64,000 nucleotides of DNA from NCBI RefSeq assembly GCF_016901835.1, contig NZ_JACJKX010000007.1, forward strand, positions 1 to 64,000, given 5' to 3'. This DNA comes from Parasutterella secunda. GTDB lineage: Bacteria > Pseudomonadota > Gammaproteobacteria > Burkholderiales > Burkholderiaceae_F. Shown here piece by piece: positions 16,518 to 23,530 of the stretch. The stretch's first letter is position 1. Each line of letters opens with the position of its first letter. Position numbers and translations under genes: made by a program. Under the pieces are notes generated by a model, which did no database searches, had not been told where the DNA came from, and saw nothing but the letters and a program-made list of their open reading frames with translations.

Positions 16518-18547
16518 GTATCTTTCCTTCGTCTAAAGGCATCAAAGAAATTGTCTCTTTGTTTAGGTGGATCCTTCGGTTTTTCTTCAACTACCGGTTT
16601 AACTTCAACAGGTTCTTTTTCTGGTTCTGTCAACAGGTCAATCTGCAATTGCTTTTCCCGTTCAAGATCCCAACGTTGAGGAGTCCAAAGATTAAGTTTC
16701 AGAGACCTCGCTGCATGCAACGCATAAACTTCACAGTCCAAAGCTTCGTTACGAACCCCAGACTTCTTTTGCCAGACTCGCTTTTGTCGATTTGCGGAAG
16801 GAACTTTAACTTCACTGGTAATTTGTTCCCAATAATCCGATCGGACTCCTTTGTACCAGTGAACGCGTCCAGGTCCTCGCCCTGTCAGCTTGATGCGTCC
16901 GCCGTTGGCCTCTACACCCAAAATCAGATCTTTTGCTCGACTTGTGCCCACAATGAAGGGCCTTAAACCATATTTGTAAGCCTTTTGTTTGCCATCTAAA
17001 TCAACAGAAATTTTTGGTGTCGTAAAGATTTCCTTTTCTCCGCTGATCTCAGAAGATCCTTTAATGGCCATGTAGCCTCTTACAAGACGTTTACGAACGA
17101 AGGTATAAACCGCATCACTTGTTTGACCATCTGAAGAGTCAATAGACGCTGCTCTAATACGAACTGAGGCACCATTTGAAACTTTGAATGTTCGGTTCAA
17201 TAGCTTATCCAGATCTAACCAAGCTCCCTTCTCCGGAACAATCGTCTGCCCCTGGATCTCACCCCACCAGACCAGCCATGATTCTTCTCCCGGTCCCCAT
17301 GCCCGGATAATGACGGCCAAACGATCATGCTGAACGTCAACACCCGCAGTTAATACACAGCCAACCTCAGGTACTGTAAACGCTTCGTAATCTTCAGCAC
17401 GTTCTTTGAGAACATCCGGCTCCGGTAAACCGCTCTTATAGGCATAGGGCAAACCAAGCTGCGAGTTATAAAAACTGCGCATTTTGGTGTCATCACCTTG
17501 ATCCATCAAGTGTTTAGCCGAAAGATATTTCTCCAGGATATTCCGGAAGCGAGATCCGGGAAACGGGCTGTAAAGCTCATTGATGTAAAAGCCTGCAGTA
17601 CCGGTAAAGGTAGCTGTTGCTTTCCAAACCCCTTTTCTTACCGCCCTATTCTTTTTGGTGTCATCCCAAACAGATCCGCAATGCGGACAAACGTAAACGG
17701 CCGAGTCAAGATTTACATGACCATACACTTCATGGTTTATATTCTTGTCTTCTTGCCAATGAACGTCTTCCCACTTCAGCACAACTTCCTGACCGCAATC
17801 CGGGCATGGAACGAAGAATTGTCTTTTATCGGACTCCTTATAGGCTGTTTCGACAGCAGAAAAACCCTCAACAGTGGGTGTCCCACCATAAAGGACCTTT
17901 GGTCTTGCAAAGGTTTTCGTTCTCTCAATAAGCAGCGTAATCGTGTCACCCTGCTCTTTGATGTTATCGTTACAGTCATCCGGCTCTTCAACGCAAACTA
18001 CAGGTGCCGGAGTTGACTTCACGCTTGAAGGCGAATTTGAACCTACAAGTTTTAAAAAACCGCCGGGATAGCCTTTGTAATTCCAGCGGTTGTTTTTATC
18101 TCTCCTGGATCCAATCGGGATCTTTTCCCTCAAATGAGGGGAGGCCTCAATCATGGGCACAAGTTTTTCATCATTGAACTCTTTCGCAGCACCTTCTTTT
18201 GCAAACATAACAATGATCGGACAAGGATCTATGTCAATTCTTTTGCCAATGTAGTTGAGCAAAACACCGTCAGTCCATGCCACTTGGGCGCTTTTTTGTG
18301 CCACCACACGTGTAATTTTTGGATCATCCAGTGCCTGATGAATACCTTTCACCCAAGGTGTCAACGATGCGTTATATCGCCCGGGTAGAGCCGTGGATTT
18401 AGCACTCATTCCCCGAAAAGCTTCAGCCCATGCCGTTGTCCCCATTTTCACCGGCGGCTTCATTATTTCCGCCAAGCGCCGGAAGACTTCCTGCACGCCC
18501 ATTGAGGTATCGAGATAAGTGGTTGAGGACATCGGTTGTGTGTTCAT
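16511..18547 (-). CDS. Terminase large subunit (lambda gpA family)
   Basis: Up to 678 residues. The ATPase half has the lambda-type deviant Walker A VVAQKSAQVAWTDG and a Walker B-like VVCVEEPDDCND, plus zinc-ribbon cysteines CPDCGQE and CPHCGSVWDD around residues 245-290. The nuclease half has VLTAGVDVQHDRLAVIIRAW, IDSSDGQTSDAVYTFVRKRL and NEALDCEVYALHAARSLKLN. Function: cuts concatemers at cos and drives packaging. The first ATG (18547) overlaps the small subunit gene by 125 bases. ATGs at 18499 and 18445 shorten this overlap, so the exact start is open. Confidence 0.94.
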   Translation of the reverse strand: MNTQPMSSTTYLDTSMGVQEVFRRLAEIMKPPVKMGTTAWAEAFRGMSAKSTALPGRYNASLTPWVKGIHQALDDPKITRVVAQKSAQVAWTDGVLLNYIGKRIDIDPCPIIVMFAKEGAAKEFNDEKLVPMIEASPHLREKIPIGSRRDKNNRWNYKGYPGGFLKLVGSNSPSSVKSTPAPVVCVEEPDDCNDNIKEQGDTITLLIERTKTFARPKVLYGGTPTVEGFSAVETAYKESDKRQFFVPCPDCGQEVVLKWEDVHWQEDKNINHEVYGHVNLDSAVYVCPHCGSVWDDTKKNRAVRKGVWKATATFTGTAGFYINELYSPFPGSRFRNILEKYLSAKHLMDQGDDTKMRSFYNSQLGLPYAYKSGLPEPDVLKERAEDYEAFTVPEVGCVLTAGVDVQHDRLAVIIRAWGPGEESWLVWWGEIQGQTIVPEKGAWLDLDKLLNRTFKVSNGASVRIRAASIDSSDGQTSDAVYTFVRKRLVRGYMAIKGSSEISGEKEIFTTPKISVDLDGKQKAYKYGLRPFIVGTSRAKDLILGVEANGGRIKLTGRGPGRVHWYKGVRSDYWEQITSEVKVPSANRQKRVWQKKSGVRNEALDCEVYALHAARSLKLNLWTPQRWDLEREKQLQIDLLTEPEKEPVEVKPVVEEKPKDPPKQRDNFFDAFRRRKDTW

Positions 18548-18947
18548 TCAAAATAGACACGTCAACATCGATTCCGTAAAGCGTGTCCAATTCAGTTTTT
18601 AGCTTGTCGTCTCGGGAAAGCAGCTCCTGGCGCATTCCCTGAAAAACGATAGAAAGTTCGGTCATCAAAGTTTCAACGTTGACAAGTTCTTTCTTCTTTT
18701 CTGCGAGCTGATACTGTTTGAGTTCGCGATCGACTCGCTCGGTCATGACTCGTTCTTTGTTCAAATCGTACTGACCGTCAATGCTTGCATGTCCGGCAGC
18801 GACTTCGCGCAAGCGTTTTATATACGCAAGCCGAATTTGATCGAGAGACAAGAGCTGCCACTCGACAATTCCCATTTTGTCTAACGTTTTTGAAACGGCT
18901 TGCTGAGTGATTCCAAGATGTTCAGCAATTTGAAGTTGAGTGGGCAT
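18423..18947 (-). CDS. Terminase small subunit (gpNu1-like)
   Basis: 174 residues. The N-terminal helix-turn-helix TQLQIAEHLGITQQAVSKTL DKMGI is the DNA-binding part that recognises the packaging site. The middle and end are coiled-coil (ERVDRELKQYQLAEKKKELV) for subunit assembly and large-subunit contact. GAGGTGATTC precedes the ATG. It opens the late operon. The last 125 bases are read in another frame as the start of the large subunit, a longer overlap than usual unless the large subunit starts internally. Confidence 0.88.
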   Translation of the reverse strand: MPTQLQIAEHLGITQQAVSKTLDKMGIVEWQLLSLDQIRLAYIKRLREVAAGHASIDGQYDLNKERVMTERVDRELKQYQLAEKKKELVNVETLMTELSIVFQGMRQELLSRDDKLKTELDTLYGIDVDVSILNEHTTDVLNHLSRYLNGRAGSLPALGGNNEAAGENGDNGMG

Positions 18948-19057
18948 GAATCACCTCGAAATACAACCCCCTTAGGATCCTGATATGTAATGGATTTTTG
19001 GGGTTCTGCGCACCCGCATCGTTTTTGTCCAGGAAGGACCCGTGCAGGTGCCGGAAT

Positions 19058-19080
19058 AAAAAACGGGGCATTAAGCCCCA
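19058..19080 (-). terminator. Second terminator after the 441-residue membrane protein gene
   Basis: Minus-strand GGGGC-TTAAT-GCCCC followed by GTTTTTTATT. It follows the stronger terminator at 19143-19163 in tandem, insulating the terminase operon from leftward transcripts of the accessory gene. Confidence 0.65.
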
Positions 19081-19142
19081 AAAACGCAAGGTGTATGAAA
19101 AAGACTTCAAACGACCCTAACGTAGCGAAATTGTTTGTCAAT

Positions 19143-19163
19143 AAAAAACCCGCCGAAGCGGGT
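19143..19163 (-). terminator. Intrinsic terminator with UUCG-type loop
   Basis: Minus-strand ACCCGC-TTCG-GCGGGT followed by TTTTTTATT, ten bases beyond the stop of the gene at 19172. Perfect six-pair stem and uninterrupted U-tract. It shows that the upstream gene is its own transcription unit, separate from the late operon. Confidence 0.8.
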
Positions 19164-19171
19164 CATAGTTA

Positions 19172-20491
19172 TCAATCTTTCTTTGCTGCAGACTCTGCTA
19201 CATCCTTTGCTGTTTCTACTATTTCCTCAGATTGTTTTAATTTGTCCTTGGCCATACCAATAACTTCTTTACCAAAATCAGGTACACGCTTAAGTGCGTC
19301 TCGGAATTCTGCTGATTGAATTAGTTCATGAATTGGGCTCCCCGAAACACGTCCATCAACAAAACGCAAAGGGGCCTCATCATATCGGTCAATAGTTGAA
19401 GCCAAAATCCTTTTCTGAAGTTCTGGATCTTGTTGCTCTGCTTCCCTTCTAAAACCTTCATATGAAGCTGAAACAGCGGCTTTAAAACCGTAATCCTCTC
19501 CTAATCTGAAATAATAACCAACTTGTTTCGTAGCTAACCACGCTAACCAAATTGGAGCACCAATCAGTGTTATGGAAATTAAAAGATTTACCGAAATCAC
19601 ATAAGGATCACTAAAAAGTCCATCTTTCATTAATTCATACAACTGATCTGCTCTCCAGTACGAGGCTCCGACTGCCACGCTTAGAGATAAAATTAAAATT
19701 CCAGTCCAAATCCAACCTATAGTTTGAAGCTCGGTTTTTCTTTTTCCAAATGAACCGGCTAATCCAGTTGTCATTGATGCTGCGAGAGCCGAATCACACT
19801 TTCTCAAAATTTCTTCGATCTGTCCCTCGGTTTCCTTAATATATTCTCTATGATTTTCTGACTCTCGAAATATTTCGGAAATCACTTTTTCTTTTTCCGT
19901 AGAACTTTCGTGCAGTGTAGTTATGTCTGTATTAGCCTTCTTAAGTGACGAAAGCGTTTCAGGTAATTCTTGAGCTGCAGAGTCAGCTTCTAAAATTCGT
20001 TTAACAGATTTATCAAGATCACCTACTTCATTTTCCATGCCATTAAGGCGAAGTTTTAACGCTTCTATTCGGTTTGATTCGGCTTTTGAATCCTTTTGAA
20101 GTCGTTTACTCGGAATCCCAATTCGCGATTCATCAAGTAACCAATGAATCTTGTTAAGTGTTATATAAAATGATGTTACAGTAGAATTCCAATAGTTAGT
20201 GTCATATAAAAAGCGAACAGATTTTTTTGCCCAGTGATTCAAAGCTTCGGCATATTTTTTAATCTCTTTTTCAAACTCTTCGGTTTCTTCAAATTCGTAC
20301 TCTCTTATGTAATTAGATAAGGAATCCAGATCAGTAATAAGATCACGCCAATAAAATAAAGGCGCATGCTGGCTCAATACAGAAATTGATCTAACCTCAG
20401 ATTTAAAAATGTTTTCTATCTGCTTGGATGTTTCAGTAATTGCTTCCTGTAAAACATCTAAGGATCTTACTTCAATTTCATTTGTTTCCAT
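19172..20491 (-). CDS. Coiled-coil membrane protein of unknown function (accessory gene)
   Basis: The ATG at 20491 has GGAG seven bases upstream. A TTG two codons earlier is unlikely. 439 residues. Residues 1-135 are helical and tryptophan/tyrosine-rich. Residues 135-240 form long coiled coil (GMENEVGDLDKSVKRILEAD). Two transmembrane helices follow at about 260-282 (IGWIWTGILILSLSVAVGAS) and 298-325 (ISVNLLISITLIGAPIWLAW). The cytoplasmic tail begins YYFRLGEDYGFKAAVSASYE, a motif I associate with a widespread but uncharacterised membrane family of mobile elements. Own terminators, a hairpin-masked ribosome site and a leader ORF point to independent control. Superinfection exclusion or defence is a guess from context. 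Confidence 0.75.
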   Translation of the reverse strand: METNEIEVRSLDVLQEAITETSKQIENIFKSEVRSISVLSQHAPLFYWRDLITDLDSLSNYIREYEFEETEEFEKEIKKYAEALNHWAKKSVRFLYDTNYWNSTVTSFYITLNKIHWLLDESRIGIPSKRLQKDSKAESNRIEALKLRLNGMENEVGDLDKSVKRILEADSAAQELPETLSSLKKANTDITTLHESSTEKEKVISEIFRESENHREYIKETEGQIEEILRKCDSALAASMTTGLAGSFGKRKTELQTIGWIWTGILILSLSVAVGASYWRADQLYELMKDGLFSDPYVISVNLLISITLIGAPIWLAWLATKQVGYYFRLGEDYGFKAAVSASYEGFRREAEQQDPELQKRILASTIDRYDEAPLRFVDGRVSGSPIHELIQSAEFRDALKRVPDFGKEVIGMAKDKLKQSEEIVETAKDVAESAAKKD

Positions 20492-20498
20492 AAACAAA

Positions 20499-20516
20499 CT
20501 CCAACACTGGTTGGAG
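20499..20516 (-). promoter_or_regulatory. Hairpin that masks a Shine-Dalgarno sequence
   Basis: Minus-strand CTCCAAC-CAGT-GTTGGAG: a seven-pair stem with a four-base loop. The 3' arm contains the GGAG that serves the ATG at 20491. The stop codon of the 30-codon ORF (20518) lies two bases before the hairpin, so a ribosome finishing the leader would cover the 5' arm and free the ribosome site. Confidence 0.6.
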
Positions 20517-20517
20517 C

Positions 20518-20610
20518 TTAACGGTTAATAACGATTCCTATACATAAACCTGCAAAGAATCCAAAAAGTGTCCAACCAAGAACTAAAAAATAAATTCCGA
20601 GGGGATTCAT
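20518..20610 (-). CDS. 30-residue hydrophobic leader or toxin-like peptide
   Basis: Begins MNPLGIYFLVLGWTLFGFFA and ends CIGIVINR: essentially one transmembrane helix with a positively charged C-terminus. AAGG lies 11 bases before the ATG, 20 bases after the terminator at 20631. It is followed at once by the masking hairpin of the next gene. It could be a leader peptide coupling translation, a small membrane subunit of the downstream protein, or a type I toxin-like peptide. Too short for confident family assignment. Confidence 0.5.
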   Translation of the reverse strand: MNPLGIYFLVLGWTLFGFFAGLCIGIVINR

Positions 20611-20630
20611 TTTACAAACCTTTTTGTTAT

Positions 20631-20725
20631 GAAAAAAGCCCTCCGGCATGGCATTCGGAGGGCTAAGAACTTGAGGTACTTCGCATGGCCTCGGGCCTCT
20701 CGACCCAACCTCTCACGAAGCACAG
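20631..20725 (-). ncRNA. Candidate structured RNA, copy 1, ending in a terminator
   Basis: A 50-bp core at 20671-20720 is repeated at 21606-21655 with 48 of 50 bases identical. On the minus strand it starts CTTCGTGAGAGGTTGGGTCG and contains GGCC-CGA-GGCC plus an enclosing CTTCG...CGAAG pairing. Fourteen bases later (after the intervening TTCTT) is a nine-pair terminator, AGCCCTCCG...CGGAGGGCT, followed by TTTTTTC. A leftward transcript of roughly 90 bases would thus end cleanly before the leader ORF. One of the two differences between copies falls in a predicted loop. No known RNA family recognised. Confidence 0.5.
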
Positions 20726-20733
20726 CTACAGAT

Positions 20734-20810
20734 CATTTCATTGGTTCCCTAATCCTGATACAGTACGAATGAGCAGAAAAACGTACCAAAAATAAGGAAC
20801 CAGTGAAATG
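20734..20810 (+). promoter_or_regulatory. Long inverted repeat over the start of the 212-residue gene
   Basis: Left arm CATTTCATTGGTTCC (20734-20748) pairs with right arm GGAACCAGTGAAATG (20796-20810), 14 of 15 matches and one G-T pair. A second inner pair GTACG (20763-20767) and CGTAC (20782-20786) lies inside. The right arm contains AAGGA and the ATG of the rightward gene, so the RNA form would hide its ribosome site. As DNA it could also be an operator over a promoter (TTGGTT, 17 bases, TACGAA). Confidence 0.55.
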
Positions 20811-21446
20811 AACCCGTTTTATGATGCTATTAGAAAGATCAACTCTCCCGAATTTCAGGAAGCGCTAAAAACAGCGCGTTTGGCACAAAGAGCTATCGGA
20901 CAAATTGATCCAAGGGCACTAAGCACGGCATACAACTTATATCGCAATCAAAAACATAACCTCTCACTAATACAGGAAATCCATAAAGCTGGCGGTTTCA
21001 ATAATCTTTCGCAAGTTTTTGCTGAGTTGAATCAATATCGACAAATAAGGGAACAAATCTCAAAAAACTTTGATATTGATGATTTCGATAAACTATCTTT
21101 AGCTATCAATGATGCAACGCATTCCCCGACCTTTGCCACAATTATTGAAAAACCGGAAACTGTAGAAGTAGAAGATATTATTCAGGATTCCCATTTTGAA
21201 AAATTCTTCAGTTTAGCTAAACACTATGGGATTGAACCTAAAGACATGGTGAATTGGCTAATTGAAATTCTTGCGATTATGGTTCCATTGATCTTTAGCC
21301 TTCTTAATAACAGCAGCAACACCAACGTCACCATCAATAATCAAATAACTATTTGCCCTTCTTCAAATAGTCAACCTCAGCTAGAGCCTGATGCAACTTT
21401 CGAAGAAGCTCAAAGTAATCCTGCTCTAAAGTCCGAAGATGTCTAA
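20808..21446 (+). CDS. Unknown protein with C-terminal membrane anchor
   Basis: 212 residues, not recognised. Residues 1-150 are soluble and helical (EALKTARLAQRAIGQIDPRA; FNNLSQVFAELNQYRQIREQ). One transmembrane helix at about 160-180 reads WLIEILAIMVPLIFSLLNNS. The last 35 residues are polar. It stands alone on the plus strand between two copies of the 50-bp element and its last 98 bases overlap a convergent small gene. The start is inside the inverted repeat. The combination of a soluble N-terminal domain and tail anchor is common among phage exclusion and defence effectors, but no specific family is visible. Confidence 0.65.
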   Translation: MNPFYDAIRKINSPEFQEALKTARLAQRAIGQIDPRALSTAYNLYRNQKHNLSLIQEIHKAGGFNNLSQVFAELNQYRQIREQISKNFDIDDFDKLSLAINDATHSPTFATIIEKPETVEVEDIIQDSHFEKFFSLAKHYGIEPKDMVNWLIEILAIMVPLIFSLLNNSSNTNVTINNQITICPSSNSQPQLEPDATFEEAQSNPALKSEDV

Positions 21447-21552
21447 TCAATTCGGAAAACCTTTGAGTTCTGTCATAGAGTCTAAACAAGATACAGGTCA
21501 ATGCAATCAAAATCAGGATATTTATAACTGTAACAACCGTGTTCGGACTCAT
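21349..21552 (-). CDS. Small single-pass membrane protein after RNA element copy 2
   Basis: The ATG at 21552 (MSPNTVVTVINILILIALTC) has AGGGG nine bases upstream. 67 residues: one transmembrane helix at 5-25, then a basic amphipathic coiled coil (FRLYDRTQRFSELIRHLRTL; EQDYFELLRKLHQALAEVDY). It lies directly after the terminator of element copy 2, just as the 30-residue ORF lies after copy 1. Its 3' part overlaps the plus-strand gene at 20808-21446 tail to tail by 98 bases. Coding status is likely but not certain. Confidence 0.55.
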   Translation of the reverse strand: MSPNTVVTVINILILIALTCILFRLYDRTQRFSELIRHLRTLEQDYFELLRKLHQALAEVDYLKKGK

Positions 21553-21562
21553 TGATTGACCC

Positions 21563-21660
21563 CTAAAAAAGCCCTCCGGATCACTCTGGAGGGCTGAGAT
21601 TGTGTTTGAGGTACTTCGCATGGCCTCAGGCCTCTCGACCCAACTTCTCACGAAGTGTAG
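21563..21660 (-). ncRNA. Candidate structured RNA, copy 2, ending in a terminator
   Basis: Core 21606-21655, 48 of 50 bases identical to 20671-20720. On the minus strand: CACTTCGTGAGAAGTTGGGT, then GAGGCC-TGA-GGCC, CGAAG, and a terminator AGCCCTCC...GGAGGGCT followed by TTTTTTAGG. The terminator stem is kept while its loop differs from copy 1 (ATCACTC region versus GCATGGCATT), which is the pattern expected for selection on structure. A TATTAT -10-like hexamer lies just upstream (about 21663-21668 on the minus strand). Confidence 0.5.
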
Positions 21661-21671
21661 TCATAATAGCT

Positions 21672-21703
21672 CACTTTTGTAACAGTCTACTAATTCACTT
21701 TTG
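21672..21703. repeat. Direct repeat TCACTTTTGT upstream of RNA copy 2
   Basis: Two copies of TCACTTTTGTNA start 21 to 24 bases apart between the four-helix membrane gene and the RNA element. They bracket the likely promoter of the RNA and could be regulator sites. Short, AT-rich, so weak evidence. Confidence 0.3.
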
Positions 21704-22240
21704 TTATTTCCATCCTACATCTTCATCTGCTTCAAGCGAACTCAACTCTGATTTTCTTGCTCTTTCGACATCGTGTAGGGTTGATCTCTGAATGTAAGGT
21801 GCTTCATACTTCATCAACTTCACCATCAAATAGAACATCTGAGACAGTTTCGCAAGACTGAATACACAAAAGGCAAAGATTAATGCAGACAAAGCCAAGT
21901 CTGACTGTTCCCAAAGATTGTTCAATTTCTCACTTAAAACAACATAGACAATCAATACAACCTCCAAACTAAGACAAGAGCCTGCACAAATTAAAAGGTC
22001 TTTACAGAAATCCGACAAAAGAGTTTGCCCCGGACGATTATGCTTAGGCATCTCATGGAGAAATCGAACAACACTACTTCCGAAGAGGAAAGCCAAGGAG
22101 GAGACATAAAAACCGAAAAATACAGAGAACATCACCCCTATTAACGAAACGGCATCAGGATTAAGACCAATTTCGAAGTAATACGCCAGTACACCAATAA
22201 GCAGTGAAGCACTGACAATTAGCTTATTGTCGCCCAGCAT
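21704..22240 (-). CDS. Four-helix membrane protein, second gene of a two-gene unit
   Basis: 178 residues with four predicted transmembrane helices: LIVSASLLIGVLAYYF, LIGVMFSVFFGFYVSSLAFL, LICAGSCLSLEVVLIVYVVL and LALSALIFAFCVFSLAKLSQ, ending in a charged cytoplasmic tail. It overlaps the preceding gene by 17 bases, so both are translated together. I do not recognise the family. Pairing of a soluble protein of about 300 residues with a small four-helix protein resembles the layout of some membrane-linked phage defence pairs such as Kiwa, but I see no sequence match to their named domains. Confidence 0.65.
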   Translation of the reverse strand: MLGDNKLIVSASLLIGVLAYYFEIGLNPDAVSLIGVMFSVFFGFYVSSLAFLFGSSVVRFLHEMPKHNRPGQTLLSDFCKDLLICAGSCLSLEVVLIVYVVLSEKLNNLWEQSDLALSALIFAFCVFSLAKLSQMFYLMVKLMKYEAPYIQRSTLHDVERARKSELSSLEADEDVGWK

Positions 22241-23108
22241 CGTCTAGCTCCAATATGCGTTTGATTAGCTCATTTTTGACAACATTAGGATCAAACAAGC
22301 CACGATCGGCACTCTTTTCAACCAAAACTGAAATCCGCTCGTTGAATTGAGTAGGGTTAAAGACCTTTTCAATCGCTTGATCTCCAACACCAGAGCAAAT
22401 CAAATTGTCCAAGCTGTTTTGAAAATATGCTTCTTCCAGAGACTTCAACCCCTTCAAGAAACCTCTCTTTTTAGGTGAGTCAAAAACAAGTTTGAGCTGG
22501 AAGGACTTGAGATCGGCCATCTCATCGACCGCAGAAATCTTAAAAAAGTCAGAGTTAAAAAGAGTAGGTTTAGCAGTAAAGCTTATCTGACCGACCTTTT
22601 GGATGATAGACTCAAACTCTTCAGGACTTTTGTATACATTACTCAACTCCCAAGTTATACCATTAGTCTTGGTAGTTTCATTGAAAAGCTCAATGATCGC
22701 CCTGCGCTTTTGAAAATCTGATATGTAAAACTCTCTTTTTTTCATATCGTAGAGGCAAAAGACTTGGTTTCGCAACTCAGTCTCATTGGCTGTTCGCGGG
22801 TTTTGTTCTTCGAGTACCTCTCCTTCTGGACTTTCGACTGCGATTGTCTCAGCCAAAGGAAAGGTCAGTCCTGCCTTAATAAACCAGAACCAAAACCGAT
22901 CGCCTGCCTGCGCTTCAATGCTGCAGATCAAATCTTTTCGACCAACTTTATGCAGGTGACCACCGATCTTACTGTTCAATAGTAACAAGTCATCAATATC
23001 AGGATCCTTCGGGATTCCGTCTTTATAAATTGAGAGCACATTACGATAAAATCGGAGCATTTGGAAGTTTTCCAGAAAGTTACACTCTCTGTAATTATAA
23101 ATTCCCAT
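22224..23108 (-). CDS. Unknown soluble protein, first gene of a two-gene unit
   Basis: 294 residues, no signal peptide or membrane helix. Recognisable pattern elements: LENFQMLRFYRNVLSIYKDG, DRFWFWFIKAGLTFPLAE, NETELRNQVFCLYDMKKREF YISD, and SISFTAKPTLFN-like strand near residue 195. Mixed alpha/beta with a charged C-terminal half. No nuclease, protease or ATPase motif stands out. The 17-base overlap with the four-helix membrane protein gene suggests a two-component complex. Base composition is close to the neighbouring phage accessory genes. Confidence 0.65.
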   Translation of the reverse strand: MGIYNYRECNFLENFQMLRFYRNVLSIYKDGIPKDPDIDDLLLLNSKIGGHLHKVGRKDLICSIEAQAGDRFWFWFIKAGLTFPLAETIAVESPEGEVLEEQNPRTANETELRNQVFCLYDMKKREFYISDFQKRRAIIELFNETTKTNGITWELSNVYKSPEEFESIIQKVGQISFTAKPTLFNSDFFKISAVDEMADLKSFQLKLVFDSPKKRGFLKGLKSLEEAYFQNSLDNLICSGVGDQAIEKVFNPTQFNERISVLVEKSADRGLFDPNVVKNELIKRILELDDAGRQ

Positions 23109-23158
23109 AATTACTATCCTCTACCAACTATGTAACACCACCAACTAACATGGCCCTA

Positions 23159-23530
23159 CTACAGAACATCATCAAAATCGGTACCAATATTCAAATATGC
23201 AGCAAGGTACCGATCGGTCAACTCAAGTTTTCTATAAAGTGACACTCTCGACATTTTGAGAAGCTTGGCATTAACTTCCATCGTTCGCCCTTCAGGATCT
23301 AAATAAACCACTTTGATAACCGCCTTCAAATCTGATGGAAGTTGAGCCACCGCTCTATCAGTTTCCAAAGCTTCTTCTGTCCCGGCAGCAATCGGAGCCA
23401 TAGTTACCGGCACACCATCTACTCTTACACTCATTCTTGGACTTTTAACCGTACCGGCTTGAGCAACGGTGAAGTACCACGTTTGCCAACGCTTTAAACG
23501 CTCCTCTATTTCTTTGATACGAGCCATCAA
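23159..23530 (-). CDS. Phage late regulator-like protein with C-terminal HTH
   Basis: 123 residues. N-terminal coiled coil (RIKEIEERLKRWQTWYFTVA), a small beta segment with VDGVPVTMAPIAAG, then LETDRAVAQLPSDLKAVIKV VYLDPEG and a sigma-region-4-like HTH, EVNAKLLKMSRVSLYRKLEL. This arrangement resembles RinA/antiterminator Q-type activators that switch on packaging and structural genes. It sits just before the accessory block and late operon. Start overlaps the upstream stop (ATGA). Confidence 0.55.
   Translation of the reverse strand: MMARIKEIEERLKRWQTWYFTVAQAGTVKSPRMSVRVDGVPVTMAPIAAGTEEALETDRAVAQLPSDLKAVIKVVYLDPEGRTMEVNAKLLKMSRVSLYRKLELTDRYLAAYLNIGTDFDDVL

Larger units (their letters stand above)
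18948..19171. other. Non-coding stretch upstream of terminase; possible cos region
   Basis: About 220 bases separate the terminase operon from the accessory block. It holds two minus-strand terminators (below) and a GC-rich segment around 19000-19050 (GTTCTGCGCACCCGCATCG and an imperfect GGACC repeat). For lambda-type terminases cos is normally just upstream of the small subunit gene, so this is where one would expect it. I cannot identify the cut site from sequence alone. Confidence 0.3.

Noticed and set aside
18881-19141. 86-codon minus-strand frame before the terminase small subunit
   Set aside because: It has no ribosome site, crosses a terminator hairpin and overlaps the small subunit gene. 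Composition is not protein-like.
20671-21655. tRNA or insertion-sequence ends as explanation for the 50-bp repeats
   Set aside because: No cloverleaf, no transposase, no terminal inverted repeats or target duplications. Direct orientation and terminators fit a transcribed RNA better.
21704-23108. Direct assignment to the Kiwa (kwaAB) defence system
   Set aside because: Only the general plan, a soluble protein plus a four-helix protein, is similar. Gene order is reversed and I cannot see the DUF4868 sequence pattern.
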